A stretch of 64,000 nt of DNA from Pseudomonas laurylsulfativorans (GTDB lineage Bacteria > Pseudomonadota > Gammaproteobacteria > Pseudomonadales > Pseudomonadaceae), in the NCBI RefSeq assembly GCF_002906155.1, contig NZ_MUJK01000003.1:496001-560000 (forward strand), in the 5' to 3' direction. Below, piece after piece: positions 26,550 to 37,576 of the stretch. The number at the start of each line of letters is the position of its first letter. The first letter of the stretch is position 1. The notes under the pieces are model-generated. The model searched no databases, had not been told where the DNA came from, and worked only from the letters and a program-made list of their open reading frames with translations. A program made the translations under genes and the position numbers.

Positions 26550-29180
26550 ATGGTTCAAGTTCGCAAACTGGTGTTAGCAATAGCGGCCGCCTCGGCGCTG
26601 TCCTCCGGTATGGCGCATGCCCTCGGGCTCGGGGAGTTGACCCTGAAATCGACGCTCAACCAGCCACTGGTGGCGGAAATCGAGCTGCTCGATGTCAAGG
26701 ATCTCACGGCTGCCGAAGTGGTGCCGAGCCTGGCTTCGCCGGAAGATTTCGCCAAGGCCGGTGTCGATCGCCAGGCGTTTCTCAATGACTTGACCTTCAC
26801 CCCGGTGCTGAACGCCAGCGGAAAAAGCATCCTGCGCGTGACCTCCAGCAAGCCACTCTCCGAACCCATGGTGAAGTTCCTGGTTCAGGTCATGTGGCCC
26901 AATGGCCGTTTGCTGCGCGACTACAGTGTGCTGCTCGATCCATCGAAATTCTCATCGCAAACCGCCGAGGCGGCTGCGCAGCCCGCACCGACTTCGACCG
27001 TCGCTGCGCCGGTGACCGGTGCGACCAAGCCGTCCCAGTACACCACCACGCCGCGCGATACCTTGTGGGAAATCGCCGCGAAGGCGCGTAATGGCGGTTC
27101 GATCCAGCAAACCATGCTGGCTATCCAGGCGCTGAACCCGGACGCCTTCATTGACGGCAACATTAACCGCCTGAAAACCGGCCAGGTGTTGCGCCTGCCG
27201 GATCAGGTGCAGAGCACCGGCCTACCGCAACCCAAGGCCATTGCCGAAGTGGCCGCACAGAACAAGGCCTGGCGTCAGGGGCGTCGTTATGTGGCGAACC
27301 CCGGGGCAGGGCAGCAACAGCTTGATGCCACCAATCGCGCTCGTACCGAGGGTGCTCCGGCTCAAGAGGCCAGCGACAAGCTGAGCCTGGTTTCTGCCGA
27401 GTCCGGCAAGAACCGTGGCAAAGGGGCTGCCGGCGATGCCAAGGCCCTCAGCAACAAGCTGGCGGTGACTCAGGAGAGCCTCGATGCCAGTCGTCGTGAT
27501 AACGCCGAACTGAAAAGCCGCGTGGCTGATCTGCAAAGCCAGATGGACAAGCTGCAACGCCTGATCGAGCTGAAGAACAACCAACTGGCCAAGTTGCAGA
27601 CCGAGGGTGCAAATGGTGCGCCAGCTGCTGCGACGGAACCGGCAATGTCGGCCGAGCTGGCCCCGAATCCGGCAGCGCCTGCTCCGGCAGACGGGGCGCC
27701 GGTTGCCCCTGCGGCAGCGCCCGAGGCCACTCCGGCACCGGCCGAGAAGCCCGTCGAGGCGACACCAGCGGCATCCGACGATCAGAAATTCAATGAGTTG
27801 CTGACCAATCCGGTGCTGCTGGGCCTGGTGGGCGGCGGCGCGGTGGTGCTGTTGCTCCTTCTGCTGTTGTTGGCGCGTCGTCGCAAGGCCCAGCAAGAAG
27901 CCGAGAAGCATCTGCGCATGGCCCGTGCCTTGGCCGAAGAGCAGCAGTTCCCAACCGATCTCGACTTGCCGGAAAGCAGCTTCGAAGGCCTGGAAGTGCC
28001 ACCGCCGAGCATGAAGCTGGCAACTGCACCGACGCCTGCTCCCGCCCCAGCGCCGGTAGTCGCTCCGGTGGTGATGACCACGCCGATTGCCGCGCCATTG
28101 GTGGCGCCGGCTGCCGAGCGTTCCGATGACGTGCTGGGCCAGGCTCAGTCGCACATCAATGCCGGTCGTTTGAACCAGGCCGCTGCGTTGCTGGAGGACG
28201 GCGTCGAGCGAGAGCCTCAGCGCAGCGACTTGCGCCTGAAGCTGATGGAAGTCTACGGCCAGCAAGGCGATCGCGATGCGTTCGTTGGCCAGGAGCGTAA
28301 GTTGGTGGCCAATGGCGACAACTACGCCCAGGTTGAAAAACTCAAAAGCCGTTTCCCGGCCATGGCGCTGGTGGCTGCCGGTGGCATAGCCGCAGCCGCC
28401 GTTGCTGCCGAGCTGGACGCGCAATACGTCAAGGATCTGCTGCTTGACGAGCCGCAAGCACCAGAGCCGGCTTCGGCACCGCTCGAGGACGACCTCGACA
28501 GCGCCTTCGACCTGAGCCTGGATGATCTGGACGCGATTACGCCTGTGGCGCCTGCACCTGTGCCGGAGCCTGAAGTGACTGCGCTGGCGGATCTGGACGA
28601 ATTTCCGCTGGACGACGATCTGAGTTTCGGGTCGGTGTTGGAGCAACAGACTGAAATCAAGGAAAACCTCGACGATCTGTCGGACTTCGATCTGGATCTG
28701 GATCTCGGTGCTGAACCGTCACCGGCGATTCTGGCTGAAGACGATTTCCTGCTGGATCTGGATCTGGATGAGGGTGTGAAGGATTTTCCTGTCGCTGAAG
28801 CCCCGGCCGTTCCCGAGGTCGCGCTGGATGATCTGGAACTGCCGGCTGATTTCGATCTGTCGCTGGCCGACGAAATACACACCCCGGATGTACCGGACGC
28901 GTTCGTGGCAGAGCTGGATGATGTCAGCGCCGAGCTGGAGAGCCTGTCCAACAGCATCGGCGAGCCGACGTTTACCGAGGCTGATGCCGCACTCGATGGC
29001 GATGATGACTTCGACTTCCTCTCGGGTACTGACGAAGCCGCTACCAAGCTCGACCTGGCTCAGGCCTATATCGACATGGGCGACAGCGATGGCGCCCGCG
29101 ACATCCTCAATGAGGTTGTGAGCGAAGGCAATGCCGAGCAGAAGGGTGAAGCCAGGGAAATGCTTTCGCGCCTGGCTTGA
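26550..29180 (+). CDS. fimV: Polar landmark and pilus-assembly protein FimV
   Basis: Large inner-membrane protein of 876 residues with a signal peptide (MVQVRKLVLAIAAASALSSGMAHA). The periplasmic part holds the FimV N-terminal domain GLGELTLKSTLNQPLVAEIELLD and a LysM-like peptidoglycan-binding part near residues 160–220 (YTTTPRDTLWEIAAKARNGG). A coiled coil follows (near LKSRVADLQSQMDKLQRLI), then one membrane helix (VLLGLVGGGAVVLLLLLLLL). The cytoplasmic tail is very acidic and ends in a TPR-like FimV C-terminal domain (KLDLAQAYIDMGDSDGARDIL). In relatives it sets up the cell pole for type IV pili and other machinery. The ATG at 26550 was chosen by the signal peptide. Confidence 0.95.
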   Translation: MVQVRKLVLAIAAASALSSGMAHALGLGELTLKSTLNQPLVAEIELLDVKDLTAAEVVPSLASPEDFAKAGVDRQAFLNDLTFTPVLNASGKSILRVTSSKPLSEPMVKFLVQVMWPNGRLLRDYSVLLDPSKFSSQTAEAAAQPAPTSTVAAPVTGATKPSQYTTTPRDTLWEIAAKARNGGSIQQTMLAIQALNPDAFIDGNINRLKTGQVLRLPDQVQSTGLPQPKAIAEVAAQNKAWRQGRRYVANPGAGQQQLDATNRARTEGAPAQEASDKLSLVSAESGKNRGKGAAGDAKALSNKLAVTQESLDASRRDNAELKSRVADLQSQMDKLQRLIELKNNQLAKLQTEGANGAPAAATEPAMSAELAPNPAAPAPADGAPVAPAAAPEATPAPAEKPVEATPAASDDQKFNELLTNPVLLGLVGGGAVVLLLLLLLLARRRKAQQEAEKHLRMARALAEEQQFPTDLDLPESSFEGLEVPPPSMKLATAPTPAPAPAPVVAPVVMTTPIAAPLVAPAAERSDDVLGQAQSHINAGRLNQAAALLEDGVEREPQRSDLRLKLMEVYGQQGDRDAFVGQERKLVANGDNYAQVEKLKSRFPAMALVAAGGIAAAAVAAELDAQYVKDLLLDEPQAPEPASAPLEDDLDSAFDLSLDDLDAITPVAPAPVPEPEVTALADLDEFPLDDDLSFGSVLEQQTEIKENLDDLSDFDLDLDLGAEPSPAILAEDDFLLDLDLDEGVKDFPVAEAPAVPEVALDDLELPADFDLSLADEIHTPDVPDAFVAELDDVSAELESLSNSIGEPTFTEADAALDGDDDFDFLSGTDEAATKLDLAQAYIDMGDSDGARDILNEVVSEGNAEQKGEAREMLSRLA

Positions 29181-29196
29181 GTGATCTGTAGGTTGT

Positions 29197-29234
29197 AAAA
29201 AAAGCGGCAGCCCATTGAGGCTGCCGTTTTTGTT
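29197..29234 (+). terminator. Intrinsic terminator after fimV
   Basis: AAAAGCGGCAGCC / GGCTGCCGTTTTT stem with loop CATTGA and a T-run, preceded by an A-run, 17 bases after the fimV stop. Confidence 0.9.
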
Positions 29235-29265
29235 TGGCCGGTGATGCGTTGGTGTCTGCGAAATT

Positions 29266-29343
29266 GCTATCGCGGGCAAGCCCGCTCCTACAGGGTTCGG
29301 TGGCGTTCACAAAACCTGTGGGAGTGGGCTTGCCCGCGAAAGG
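29266..29343. repeat. REP pair between fimV and truA
   Basis: Inverted units ATCGCGGGCAAGCCCGCTCCTAC and GTGGGAGTGGGCTTGCCCGCGAA around about 30 bases. This is the GCGGGC-type head, a different REP subclass from the array upstream. Confidence 0.87.
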
Positions 29344-29461
29344 GCCGGAACAGTCAATGGAGATCCCTCTGGCATCCCCGCCCGGCGGCCTTATAATGCC
29401 CGCCTTTGGTACATCAGCAGGCTGTCCTTCCTTGGCAAATATAGATAACCCGGCCGCCGAA

Positions 29462-30286
29462 ATGGCAGCCGACGGCTTTTTCCGGATCGCGCTGGGCGTC
29501 GAATACAAAGGCTCGCGCTACCGCGGCTGGCAGCGCCAGGCGTCCGGGGTGCTCACCGTGCAGGAAACCCTCGAAAACGCCTTGTCCAAAGTCGCCGACT
29601 CCCCCGTTTCGCTGATGTGCGCCGGGCGTACCGACGCCGGGGTGCATGCCTGCGGACAGGTGGTGCATTTCGACACCCAGGTCGAGCGTTCGATGAAGGC
29701 CTGGACCATGGGTGCCAACATTAACTTGCCCCACGATGTCAGCGTCAGTTGGGCCAAAGTCATGCCGGCGCATTTTCATGCGCGGTTCAAGGCCATTGCC
29801 CGGCGTTATCGCTACGTGATCTACAACGATCAGATCCGCCCGGCGCACTTGAACGAAGAAGTGACCTGGAACCACCGTCCGCTGGACGTCGAGCGGATGG
29901 CCGAGGCTGCCCAGTACTTGCTCGGTATCCATGATTTCAGCGCATTCCGCGCCGGCCAGTGCCAGGCCAAGTCGCCGATCAAGGAGTTGCATCACCTGCG
30001 CGTCACGCGCCACGGCAAGATGATCGTGCTGGATATTCGCGCCAGCGCCTTCCTGCATCACATGGTGCGCAACATTGCCGGCGTGCTGATGACCATTGGC
30101 ACCGGTGAGCGCCCGGTGGAGTGGATGAAAGAAGTGCTGGAGAGCCGGATTCGCCGGACCGGTGGCGTGACGGCGCATCCGTTCGGTCTGTATCTGGTGC
30201 AGGTCGAGTACCGTGACGAGTTCGAATTGCCCGAGCGTTACATCGGTCCACACTTCCTGACCGGCTTCTCGGAACTTGGCGGCTGA
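29462..30286 (+). CDS. truA: tRNA pseudouridine(38-40) synthase TruA
   Basis: Isomerises uridines 38–40 in the anticodon stem; 274 residues. The catalytic aspartate lies in CAGRTDAGVHACGQVVHFD. Other family stretches are FRIALGVEYKGSRYRGWQRQ at the N terminus and FLHHMVRNIAGVLMTIG near residue 200. I chose ATG 29462 (MAADGFFRIALGVEY). A TTG ten codons upstream would also fit but has a poor ribosome site. trpF follows 63 bases later. Confidence 0.95.
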   Translation: MAADGFFRIALGVEYKGSRYRGWQRQASGVLTVQETLENALSKVADSPVSLMCAGRTDAGVHACGQVVHFDTQVERSMKAWTMGANINLPHDVSVSWAKVMPAHFHARFKAIARRYRYVIYNDQIRPAHLNEEVTWNHRPLDVERMAEAAQYLLGIHDFSAFRAGQCQAKSPIKELHHLRVTRHGKMIVLDIRASAFLHHMVRNIAGVLMTIGTGERPVEWMKEVLESRIRRTGGVTAHPFGLYLVQVEYRDEFELPERYIGPHFLTGFSELGG

Positions 30287-30349
30287 CGCCCTCGAATGCT
30301 TTTGTTACCATCCGGGACTTTCCCGGATTTGTCTTGGAGTTGTGTCGAC

Positions 30350-30976
30350 ATGTCAGCCGTTCGCAGCAAGATCTGTGGGATTACCCGCATGGAAGATGCG
30401 TTGGCAGCCGTCGAGGCCGGGGCGGATGCCATCGGATTCGTGTTCTACGCCAAAAGCCCTCGTGCGGTGACGTTCCAGCAGGCGCGCTCGATCATCCAGG
30501 GGCTGCCGCCGTTCGTGACCACCGTGGGCTTGTTCGTCAATGCCAGCCGTTGCGAATTGGGTGAACTGCTCGATGCGGTGCCCCTGGACCTGCTGCAGTT
30601 TCACGGCGATGAAAGCGCGGCAGAGTGTGGAGGTTGGCACCGTCCGTACATCAAGGCGCTGCGGGTCAAGGCGGGTGATGATATCGCCGCGGCCTGTGAT
30701 GCCTATGCCAGTGCCAGCGGAATCTTGCTCGATACCTATGTCGAAGGCGTTCCTGGAGGAACCGGTGAGGCATTTGACTGGTCACTGATACCGCAAGGCT
30801 TGAGTAAGCCGATCATTCTGGCCGGCGGTCTGACACCGGATAACGTCGCCGAAGCGGTAGTGCGCGTTCGGCCTTATGCCGTGGATGTCAGCGGCGGGGT
30901 AGAGGCGAGCAAGGGCATCAAGGATCACGCAAAGATTCAGGCATTTATCAAAGCGGTACGCGGTAGCACCTGTTGA
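30350..30976 (+). CDS. trpF: Phosphoribosylanthranilate isomerase
   Basis: TIM-barrel enzyme of tryptophan synthesis; 208 residues. The catalytic cysteine is near the N terminus in [28 protein letters not shown]. The general acid aspartate is in [21 protein letters not shown], and the phosphate-binding loops are [10 protein letters not shown] and [15 protein letters not shown]. The start at 30350 gives [12 protein letters not shown]. Its place between truA and accD, away from trpAB, is the usual Pseudomonas arrangement. Confidence 0.97.
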   Translation: MSAVRSKICGITRMEDALAAVEAGADAIGFVFYAKSPRAVTFQQARSIIQGLPPFVTTVGLFVNASRCELGELLDAVPLDLLQFHGDESAAECGGWHRPYIKALRVKAGDDIAAACDAYASASGILLDTYVEGVPGGTGEAFDWSLIPQGLSKPIILAGGLTPDNVAEAVVRVRPYAVDVSGGVEASKGIKDHAKIQAFIKAVRGSTC

Positions 30977-31193
30977 TGTGACGGCTGGCAGACTGCCGCC
31001 GTCCACTGCACTGTACAAAGCGGATGCACTGCACACAGCAGGCAAATCCGAGGGTTTGTGGTTGCACGCAGGTCATGTTTCGCGCTGACCGTGGCAGTCC
31101 ATCGACCGTCGTCGCACACATGAATTTAGCGCTAGGGCATACACGGGGCTGCGAACCAGAGCGTTCGGGCCGCCGGTACTGGAGAAAGAAAGC

Positions 31194-32114
31194 ATGAGCA
31201 ACTGGTTAGTAGACAAACTGATCCCTTCGATCATGCGTTCCGAGGTCAAGAAGAGCTCGGTGCCTGAAGGTCTTTGGCACAAATGCCCGTCTTGCGAGGC
31301 GGTGCTGTATCGTCCGGAGTTGGAAAAGACCCTGGACGTTTGCCCCAAGTGCAACCATCACATGCGCATTGGCGCCCGCGCCCGTATCGACATCTTCCTC
31401 GACGTTGAAGGCCGTACCGAACTGGGTGCTGACCTGGAGCCGGTTGACCGTCTGAAGTTCCGCGACGGCAAGAAGTACAAGGACCGCCTGACCGCTGCAC
31501 AAAAGCAGACCGGTGAAAAAGACGCGCTGGTTTCCATGAGCGGTACTTTGCTGGGCATGCCGATTGTAGTTTCGGCGTTCGAGTTTTCCTTCATGGGTGG
31601 TTCGATGGGCGCCATCGTCGGTGAGCGCTTCGTTCGCGCCGCCAACTACGCCCTGGAAAAACGTTGCCCGATGGTCTGCTTCTCCGCCTCCGGTGGTGCG
31701 CGGATGCAGGAAGCGCTGATCTCCCTGATGCAGATGGCCAAGACCTCCGCGGTGCTGGCGCGTCTGCGCGAAGAGGGTATCCCGTTCATCTCCGTGCTGA
31801 CCGACCCGGTCTACGGTGGCGTTTCGGCCAGTCTGGCGATGCTGGGCGATGTGATTGTCGGCGAGCCGAAGGCGTTGATCGGTTTTGCCGGTCCGCGTGT
31901 GATCGAGCAAACCGTGCGCGAAAAACTGCCGGAAGGCTTCCAGCGCAGCGAGTTCCTGCTGGAGCACGGTGCCATCGACATGATCATCGACCGTCAGGAG
32001 TTGCGCCCGCGTCTGGGTAACCTGCTGGCGCAAATGATGGGCCTGCCGACGCCGAAGTTCGTGGCTGCGCCTATCGAGCCAATCGTGGTTCCACCGGTAC
32101 CTGCCAGCCTATGA
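31194..32114 (+). CDS. accD: Acetyl-CoA carboxylase carboxyltransferase subunit beta
   Basis: 306 residues; with AccA it moves the carboxyl group from biotin to acetyl-CoA to make malonyl-CoA for fatty acids. The N-terminal zinc ribbon [14 protein letters not shown]…[12 protein letters not shown] supplies four cysteines. The crotonase-like core shows [20 protein letters not shown] and [17 protein letters not shown]. Ribosome site GGAGAAAG precedes the start. Its last four bases overlap the folC start (ATGA), so the two are translationally coupled. Confidence 0.97.
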   Translation: MSNWLVDKLIPSIMRSEVKKSSVPEGLWHKCPSCEAVLYRPELEKTLDVCPKCNHHMRIGARARIDIFLDVEGRTELGADLEPVDRLKFRDGKKYKDRLTAAQKQTGEKDALVSMSGTLLGMPIVVSAFEFSFMGGSMGAIVGERFVRAANYALEKRCPMVCFSASGGARMQEALISLMQMAKTSAVLARLREEGIPFISVLTDPVYGGVSASLAMLGDVIVGEPKALIGFAGPRVIEQTVREKLPEGFQRSEFLLEHGAIDMIIDRQELRPRLGNLLAQMMGLPTPKFVAAPIEPIVVPPVPASL

Positions 32115-33418
32115 CCCAACGTACCCTTGGCGAATGGCTCGCCTACCTTGAGCAGTTGCACCCTTCAGCCATCGATATGGGGCTGGAGCGGTCGCAGCAG
32201 GTAGCGTCCCGCATGGGGCTGGGCAAGCCGGCGCCTCGGGTGATTACGGTGACCGGGACCAACGGCAAGGGTTCTACCTGTGCGTTCGTGGCGTCCTTGC
32301 TGCGGGCGCAGGGCTTGAAAGTGGGGGTTTACAACTCCCCGCACCTGCTGCGTTACAACGAGCGGGTAACGGTCAATGGCGTCGAAGCCACGGATGCCGA
32401 GCTTTGCGAGGCCTTTGCCGCGGTAGAGGCTGGTCGCGGCGATACTTCCCTCACCTACTTCGAGATGGGCACCCTGGCGGCATTCTGGCTGTTCCAGCGC
32501 TCCGGGCTCGATGCGGTGGTGCTGGAAGTCGGTCTGGGCGGTCGCCTGGATACGGTCAATGTGGTGGACGCCGACATGGCGCTGGTCACCAGTATTGGCG
32601 TCGATCATGCGGACTACCTCGGTGATACCCGAGAGTCCGTGGCTTTCGAGAAAGCCGGTATTTTCCGTCAGGGCGCTCCGGCGCTCTGCGGTGATCTGAA
32701 TCCTCCACAACCCCTGCTGGATAAAGTGCGCGAGCTCAATTGCCCGTTTTTCCTGCGTGGCCGCGATTTTGACCTCGGCGTCACCGATCACAACTGGCAG
32801 TGGCGAGGTGTCGATGCGCAAGGGCGTGCAGTCGAGTTGCGCGATCTGCCGCTGCTTGATCTGCCGATGGAAAACGCAGCGCTGGCGTTGCAGGCTTACC
32901 TGTTGCTCGGTCTGCCTTGGGTGGATGCGCAGATTGTCGAAGCGCTGCGGGCAGCGAAGGTGGTCGGTCGCCTGGATCGCCGCGAGATCGAGTGGCAAGG
33001 CAAACGTTTGAATTTGTTGCTGGATGTGGGGCATAACCCGCATGCCGCGGAGTATCTGGCCCGTCGTCTGGCCAGCCGTCCACCGGTCGGCAAACGTCTG
33101 GCGGTGTTCGGGCTGTTGGCAGACAAGGATCTGGATGGTGTTGTCGGCGAATTGAATGCTAGTGTCCAGCACTGGGCTATCGCACCACTGGATTCGCCTC
33201 GAGCGCGTCCGGTTGCGGATCTGCGCGATGCGTTGCAAGGTCTTGGTGCTTCGGTCGCGTCTTACGAAAGTGTGGCGGCGGCTCTGGAAGGGCAGTGCGC
33301 GCAGGCCACGAGCGACGACGAAATCCTGTTGTTCGGATCATTTTATTGTGTCGCCGAGGCCCTTGAATGGCTGGCCCGGCGCTCCACGGAGGACGCGGCA
33401 AATGGCATTGCTGGATAA
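32111..33418 (+). CDS. folC: Bifunctional folylpolyglutamate synthase / dihydrofolate synthase
   Basis: ATP-dependent ligase of 435 residues that adds glutamate to dihydropteroate and folates. The P-loop is [20 protein letters not shown], followed by [17 protein letters not shown] Mur-ligase-type block is [30 protein letters not shown], and the C-terminal domain has [18 protein letters not shown]. It overlaps accD by 4 bases and the SPOR gene by 17 bases. Confidence 0.96.
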   Translation: MTQRTLGEWLAYLEQLHPSAIDMGLERSQQVASRMGLGKPAPRVITVTGTNGKGSTCAFVASLLRAQGLKVGVYNSPHLLRYNERVTVNGVEATDAELCEAFAAVEAGRGDTSLTYFEMGTLAAFWLFQRSGLDAVVLEVGLGGRLDTVNVVDADMALVTSIGVDHADYLGDTRESVAFEKAGIFRQGAPALCGDLNPPQPLLDKVRELNCPFFLRGRDFDLGVTDHNWQWRGVDAQGRAVELRDLPLLDLPMENAALALQAYLLLGLPWVDAQIVEALRAAKVVGRLDRREIEWQGKRLNLLLDVGHNPHAAEYLARRLASRPPVGKRLAVFGLLADKDLDGVVGELNASVQHWAIAPLDSPRARPVADLRDALQGLGASVASYESVAAALEGQCAQATSDDEILLFGSFYCVAEALEWLARRSTEDAANGIAG

Positions 33419-34085
33419 GGCATACAAGCAGCGCATGGTTGGCGCCCTGGTGTTGGTCGCGCTGGCGGTGATTTTTCTGCCGATGCTGTTTTCCCGCCAG
33501 GACGAACAGCGCCAGGTGACGGTCGAAGCGCCGGCGGCTCCGCAGGCGCCTGCGATGCCCCAGGTGCAGGTCGAGCCCGTGGCGGTGCCTGAGCCGCAAG
33601 CCTTGCCTCAGGAACCCGTGCCGAGCGATGACGACATCGCCCAGCAGGAATCGACGGCGCCAGTTGCGCCAGTTGCGCCAGTTGCGCCGGTGGCTCCTGC
33701 GCCTGCTGCCAAACCGGTTACACCGCCACAAGCACCGGCGCCGGTCCCGGCTCTGGCCGCCAAGCCTGCGACCGCGCCTGCCCAGCCCATCACAGCGGCA
33801 CCTGGCAAGCCGGACACCACGCAAAGCCGTGTCGATGCCAATGGCTTGTCTGTCAGTTGGTCGGTGCAACTGGCCAGTCTGTCGAATCGTGAAAGCGCGG
33901 AAAAACTTCAGAAAACCTTGCGCAGCCAGGGTTACAACGCCTACATCCGTACCGCCGACGGCAAAAATCGGGTGTTTGTCGGGCCGCTGATCGAGCGTGC
34001 CGAAGCCGACCGGCTGCGTGACTTGCTTAACCGCCAGCAGAACCTAAAGGGGTTTGTCGTGCGCTTTCAACCGGAACGTGGCTAA
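33402..34085 (+). CDS. SPOR-domain inner-membrane protein (DedD-like)
   Basis: 227 residues: a short cytoplasmic head, one membrane helix (MVGALVLVALAVIFLPMLF), then a Pro/Ala/Val-rich periplasmic linker with VAPVAPVAPVAP repeats (residues 80–145). The C-terminal SPOR domain runs from about 150 to 227 (WSVQLASLSNRESAEKLQKTL … GFVVRFQPERG). SPOR domains bind denuded peptidoglycan at the division septum. The place between folC and cvpA is that of E. coli dedD. The ATG at 33402 was chosen because the longer frame lies inside folC. Confidence 0.93.
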   Translation: MALLDKAYKQRMVGALVLVALAVIFLPMLFSRQDEQRQVTVEAPAAPQAPAMPQVQVEPVAVPEPQALPQEPVPSDDDIAQQESTAPVAPVAPVAPVAPAPAAKPVTPPQAPAPVPALAAKPATAPAQPITAAPGKPDTTQSRVDANGLSVSWSVQLASLSNRESAEKLQKTLRSQGYNAYIRTADGKNRVFVGPLIERAEADRLRDLLNRQQNLKGFVVRFQPERG

Positions 34086-34183
34086 AACTATCGCCCCGAT
34101 ATGAAATGCACTGACAATCGCAGCTTACCGATAAGCATGGGCTCTGCTAAAATGCGCCGCCTTATCCGTCTGTAGGCTGTACT

Positions 34184-34744
34184 GTGCCATTTACCTGGGT
34201 TGACTGGGCGATCGTAGCAATCGTCGCCATCTCCGCATTGATCAGTCTGAGCCGCGGCTTCGTCAAAGAAGCACTGTCGCTGGTGACCTGGATCATCGCA
34301 GGAGTCGTTGCCTGGATGTTCGGTGGTTCACTGTCCGAGTACCTCAGCGGGTACATTCAAACGCCATCAGCCCGTATAATCACGGGCTGTGCCATCATGT
34401 TTGTCGCCACTTTAATCGTAGGCGCCATGATCAATTATCTTATCGGCGAACTGGTTCGCGTCACCGGGCTCTCCGGGACGGACCGATTCCTCGGCATGGC
34501 CTTCGGCGCCGCGCGTGGCGGGTTGCTGGTGGTTATCGCCGTCGGGCTGTTGAGCCTGGGGCCGGTACAGCAGGACGGGTGGTGGAAAGAGTCACAGCTC
34601 GTGCCAAAATTTCTATTGGTCGCCGATTGGTCCAAAAACCTGATCCTCGGGTGGAGCAGTCAGTGGCTTGCCAGCGGAATCAGCGTACCCGCTGATATTC
34701 CGTTCAAGGAGCAACTCTTGCCGACGGCCAAAACGCCTCAGTGA
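34184..34744 (+). CDS. cvpA: CvpA-family membrane protein
   Basis: 186 residues with four predicted membrane helices: WAIVAIVAISALISLSRGFV, LVTWIIAGVVAWMFGG, IITGCAIMFVATLIVGAMINYL and a Gly-rich GLLVVIAVGLLSLG. It starts with GTG. The GFV-KEA-S motif after the first helix is the CvpA hallmark. In other bacteria CvpA supports envelope integrity and was first linked to colicin V export. It is followed 41 bases later by purF, the same pairing as in E. coli. Confidence 0.93.
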   Translation: MPFTWVDWAIVAIVAISALISLSRGFVKEALSLVTWIIAGVVAWMFGGSLSEYLSGYIQTPSARIITGCAIMFVATLIVGAMINYLIGELVRVTGLSGTDRFLGMAFGAARGGLLVVIAVGLLSLGPVQQDGWWKESQLVPKFLLVADWSKNLILGWSSQWLASGISVPADIPFKEQLLPTAKTPQ

Positions 34745-34785
34745 GTAGTGCTCAGTTCAGATCCATTAAGTAGGGGTTGCGTCGC

Positions 34786-36291
34786 ATGTGTGGCATCGTC
34801 GGTATCGTCGGTAAGTCGAACGTCAATCAGGCGCTGTATGACGCGCTAACCGTCCTCCAGCACCGCGGCCAGGACGCTGCCGGTATCGTGACCAGTCATG
34901 ATGGCCGGTTATTCCTGCGCAAGGACAACGGCCTGGTGCGTGACGTGTTCCAGCAGCGTCACATGCAGCGCCTGGTCGGTCACATGGGCATTGGCCATGT
35001 GCGTTATCCGACCGCGGGCAGCTCGACCTCGGCCGAAGCTCAACCGTTTTACGTCAACTCGCCTTACGGCATCACCCTGGCGCACAACGGTAACCTGACC
35101 AACGTTGAACAGCTGGCCAAGGAGATTTACGAATCTGACCTGCGCCACGTCAACACCAGCTCCGATTCGGAAGTGCTGCTCAACGTGTTCGCGCACGAAC
35201 TGGCCCAGCGCGGCAAGTTGCAGCCGACCGAAGAAGACGTGTTCGCCGCCGTCACCGACGTGCACAATCGTTGCGTCGGTGGTTATGCCGTCGTAGCGAT
35301 GATCACCGGCTACGGCATCGTCGGCTTCCGCGACCCGCACGGCATCCGCCCGATCGTTTTCGGCCAGCGTCACACCGACGAAGGCGTCGAGTACATGATC
35401 GCCTCGGAAAGCGTTTCCCTGGACGTGCTCGGTTTCACCCTGATTCGCGACCTGGCGCCGGGCGAAGCGGTCTACATCACTGAAGAGGGCAAGCTGTACA
35501 CCCGTCAGTGCGCGACCAACCCGTCCCTGACCCCGTGCATCTTCGAACACGTCTACCTGGCGCGTCCGGATTCGATCATCGACGGCGTATCGGTCTACAA
35601 GGCCCGTCTGCGCATGGGTGAGAAGCTGGCCGAGAAGATCCAGCGCGAGCGTCCGGATCACGACATCGACGTGGTCATCCCGATTCCGGACACCAGCCGC
35701 ACCGCCGCGCTGGAACTGGCGAACCACCTGGGCGTGAAGTTCCGCGAAGGCTTCGTGAAGAACCGCTACATCGGCCGGACCTTCATCATGCCGGGCCAGG
35801 CCGCGCGGAAAAAATCCGTACGCCAGAAGCTCAATGCCATCGAACTGGAATTCCGCGGCAAGAACGTGATGCTGGTGGACGACTCCATCGTTCGCGGTAC
35901 CACGTGCAAGCAGATTATCCAGATGGCCCGCGAAGCCGGCGCCAAGAACGTTTACTTCTGCTCCGCGGCGCCAGCGGTTCGCTACCCGAACGTCTACGGC
36001 ATCGACATGCCGAGCGCTCACGAGCTGATCGCCCACAACCGTTCGACCCAGGACGTGGCTGACCTGATCGGTGCCGACTGGCTGATCTATCAGGATCTGC
36101 CTGACTTGATCGAAGCGGTCGGTGGCGGCAAGATCAAGATCGACAAGTTCGATTGCGCGGTGTTCGACGGCCAGTACGTGACCGGCGACGTCGACGAGGC
36201 TTACCTGAACAAGATCGAACAGGCACGCAACGATGCCTCCAAGGTCAAGACGCAGGCAGTCAGCGCGATCATCGATCTGTACAACAACTGA
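34786..36291 (+). CDS. purF: Amidophosphoribosyltransferase
   Basis: First committed step of purine synthesis: PRPP plus glutamine give phosphoribosylamine; 501 residues. The start at 34786 gives [11 protein letters not shown], so removal of Met exposes the N-terminal nucleophile Cys of the glutaminase domain; the three extra codons upstream in frame would block this. The phosphoribosyltransferase part carries the PRPP loop [17 protein letters not shown]. An intrinsic terminator follows. Confidence 0.97.
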   Translation: MCGIVGIVGKSNVNQALYDALTVLQHRGQDAAGIVTSHDGRLFLRKDNGLVRDVFQQRHMQRLVGHMGIGHVRYPTAGSSTSAEAQPFYVNSPYGITLAHNGNLTNVEQLAKEIYESDLRHVNTSSDSEVLLNVFAHELAQRGKLQPTEEDVFAAVTDVHNRCVGGYAVVAMITGYGIVGFRDPHGIRPIVFGQRHTDEGVEYMIASESVSLDVLGFTLIRDLAPGEAVYITEEGKLYTRQCATNPSLTPCIFEHVYLARPDSIIDGVSVYKARLRMGEKLAEKIQRERPDHDIDVVIPIPDTSRTAALELANHLGVKFREGFVKNRYIGRTFIMPGQAARKKSVRQKLNAIELEFRGKNVMLVDDSIVRGTTCKQIIQMAREAGAKNVYFCSAAPAVRYPNVYGIDMPSAHELIAHNRSTQDVADLIGADWLIYQDLPDLIEAVGGGKIKIDKFDCAVFDGQYVTGDVDEAYLNKIEQARNDASKVKTQAVSAIIDLYNN

Positions 36292-36297
36292 GTAATT

Positions 36298-36323
36298 ACC
36301 GGCCCTGAGGGGCCGGTTTTGTA
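36298..36323 (+). terminator. Intrinsic terminator after purF
   Basis: ACCGGCCCC / GGGGCCGGT stem with a tight loop (TGA) followed by TTTTG, 7 bases after the purF stop. Confidence 0.8.
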
Positions 36324-36364
36324 TCCGGCTTTTAATTTACGAGAATAGGGAAAGGAGTGACAGC

Positions 36365-37576
36365 ATGAGTCAGGATTGGGATGCCGGTCGGTTGGACAGC
36401 GACCTCGAAGGCGTAGCGTTCGATACCCTGGCCGTACGTGCCGGTCAGCACCGTACGCCGGAAGGCGAACACGGTGATCCGATGTTCTTCACTTCCAGCT
36501 ATGTATTCCGCACCGCCGCCGACGCAGCCGCGCGTTTTGCCGGGGAAGTACCAGGCAACGTTTACTCGCGCTACACCAACCCGACCGTACGCGCCTTCGA
36601 AGAGCGCATCGCCGCCCTGGAAAGCGCCGAGCAAGCCGTGGCCACGGCCACTGGCATGGCTGCGATCATGGCGGTGGTGATGAGCCTGTGCAGCGCCGGC
36701 GATCACGTATTGGTGTCGCGCAGCGTGTTCGGCTCGACCATCAGCCTGTTCGAGAAGTACTTCAAGCGTTTCGGCATCGAAGTCGATTACGTGGCCCTGG
36801 CGGATTTGTCCGGCTGGGACGCGGCGATCCAGGCCAACACCAAGCTGCTCTTCGTCGAGTCGCCGTCCAACCCGCTGGCTGAGTTGGTCGACATCGCCGA
36901 ACTGGCGAAAATCGCTCACGCCAAAGGCGCGATGCTGGTGGTCGACAACTGCTTCTGCACCCCGGCATTGCAACAGCCGCTGAAAATGGGCGCGGACATC
37001 GTCGTGCACTCGGCCACCAAGTTCATCGACGGCCAGGGCCGTTGCATGGGGGGCGTGGTCGCCGGTCGCAGCGAGCAGATGAAAGAAGTCGTGGGCTTCC
37101 TGCGTACCGCAGGGCCGACCCTGAGCCCGTTCAACGCCTGGATTTTCCTCAAGGGCCTGGAAACCCTGAACCTGCGGATGAAGGCGCATTGCGCCAACGC
37201 TCAGCAGTTGGCCGAATGGCTGGAGCAGCAGGAAGGCATCGAGAAAGTCCATTACGCCGGCCTGAAGAGCCATCCGCAGCACGAACTGGCACTGCGTCAG
37301 CAGAAGGGCTTCGGTGCGGTCGTCAGTTTTGAGGTGAAGGGTGGTAAAGAGGGTGCCTGGCGCTTTATCGATGCCACGCGCCTGATTTCGATCACCGCCA
37401 ACCTGGGCGACAGCAAAACTACCATCACGCATCCGAGCACCACGTCCCATGGTCGCTTGGCGCCACAAGAGCGTGAAGCGGCGGGCATTCGTGACAGCCT
37501 GATCCGCGTTGCGGTCGGTCTGGAAGACGTGGCGGACCTGCAAGCCGATCTGGCGCGCGGTCTGGCTGCGTTGTGA
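36365..37576 (+). CDS. metZ: O-succinylhomoserine sulfhydrylase
   Basis: PLP enzyme of the Cys/Met gamma-synthase family, 403 residues; makes homocysteine directly from O-succinylhomoserine and sulfide. The cofactor lysine is in [20 protein letters not shown]. Other family blocks are [17 protein letters not shown] and [16 protein letters not shown]. Ribosome site AAAGGAG is present. The place after purF equals PA3107 (metZ) in P. aeruginosa, which favours MetZ over MetB. The next gene overlaps by 4 bases (GTGA). Confidence 0.95.
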   Translation: MSQDWDAGRLDSDLEGVAFDTLAVRAGQHRTPEGEHGDPMFFTSSYVFRTAADAAARFAGEVPGNVYSRYTNPTVRAFEERIAALESAEQAVATATGMAAIMAVVMSLCSAGDHVLVSRSVFGSTISLFEKYFKRFGIEVDYVALADLSGWDAAIQANTKLLFVESPSNPLAELVDIAELAKIAHAKGAMLVVDNCFCTPALQQPLKMGADIVVHSATKFIDGQGRCMGGVVAGRSEQMKEVVGFLRTAGPTLSPFNAWIFLKGLETLNLRMKAHCANAQQLAEWLEQQEGIEKVHYAGLKSHPQHELALRQQKGFGAVVSFEVKGGKEGAWRFIDATRLISITANLGDSKTTITHPSTTSHGRLAPQEREAAGIRDSLIRVAVGLEDVADLQADLARGLAAL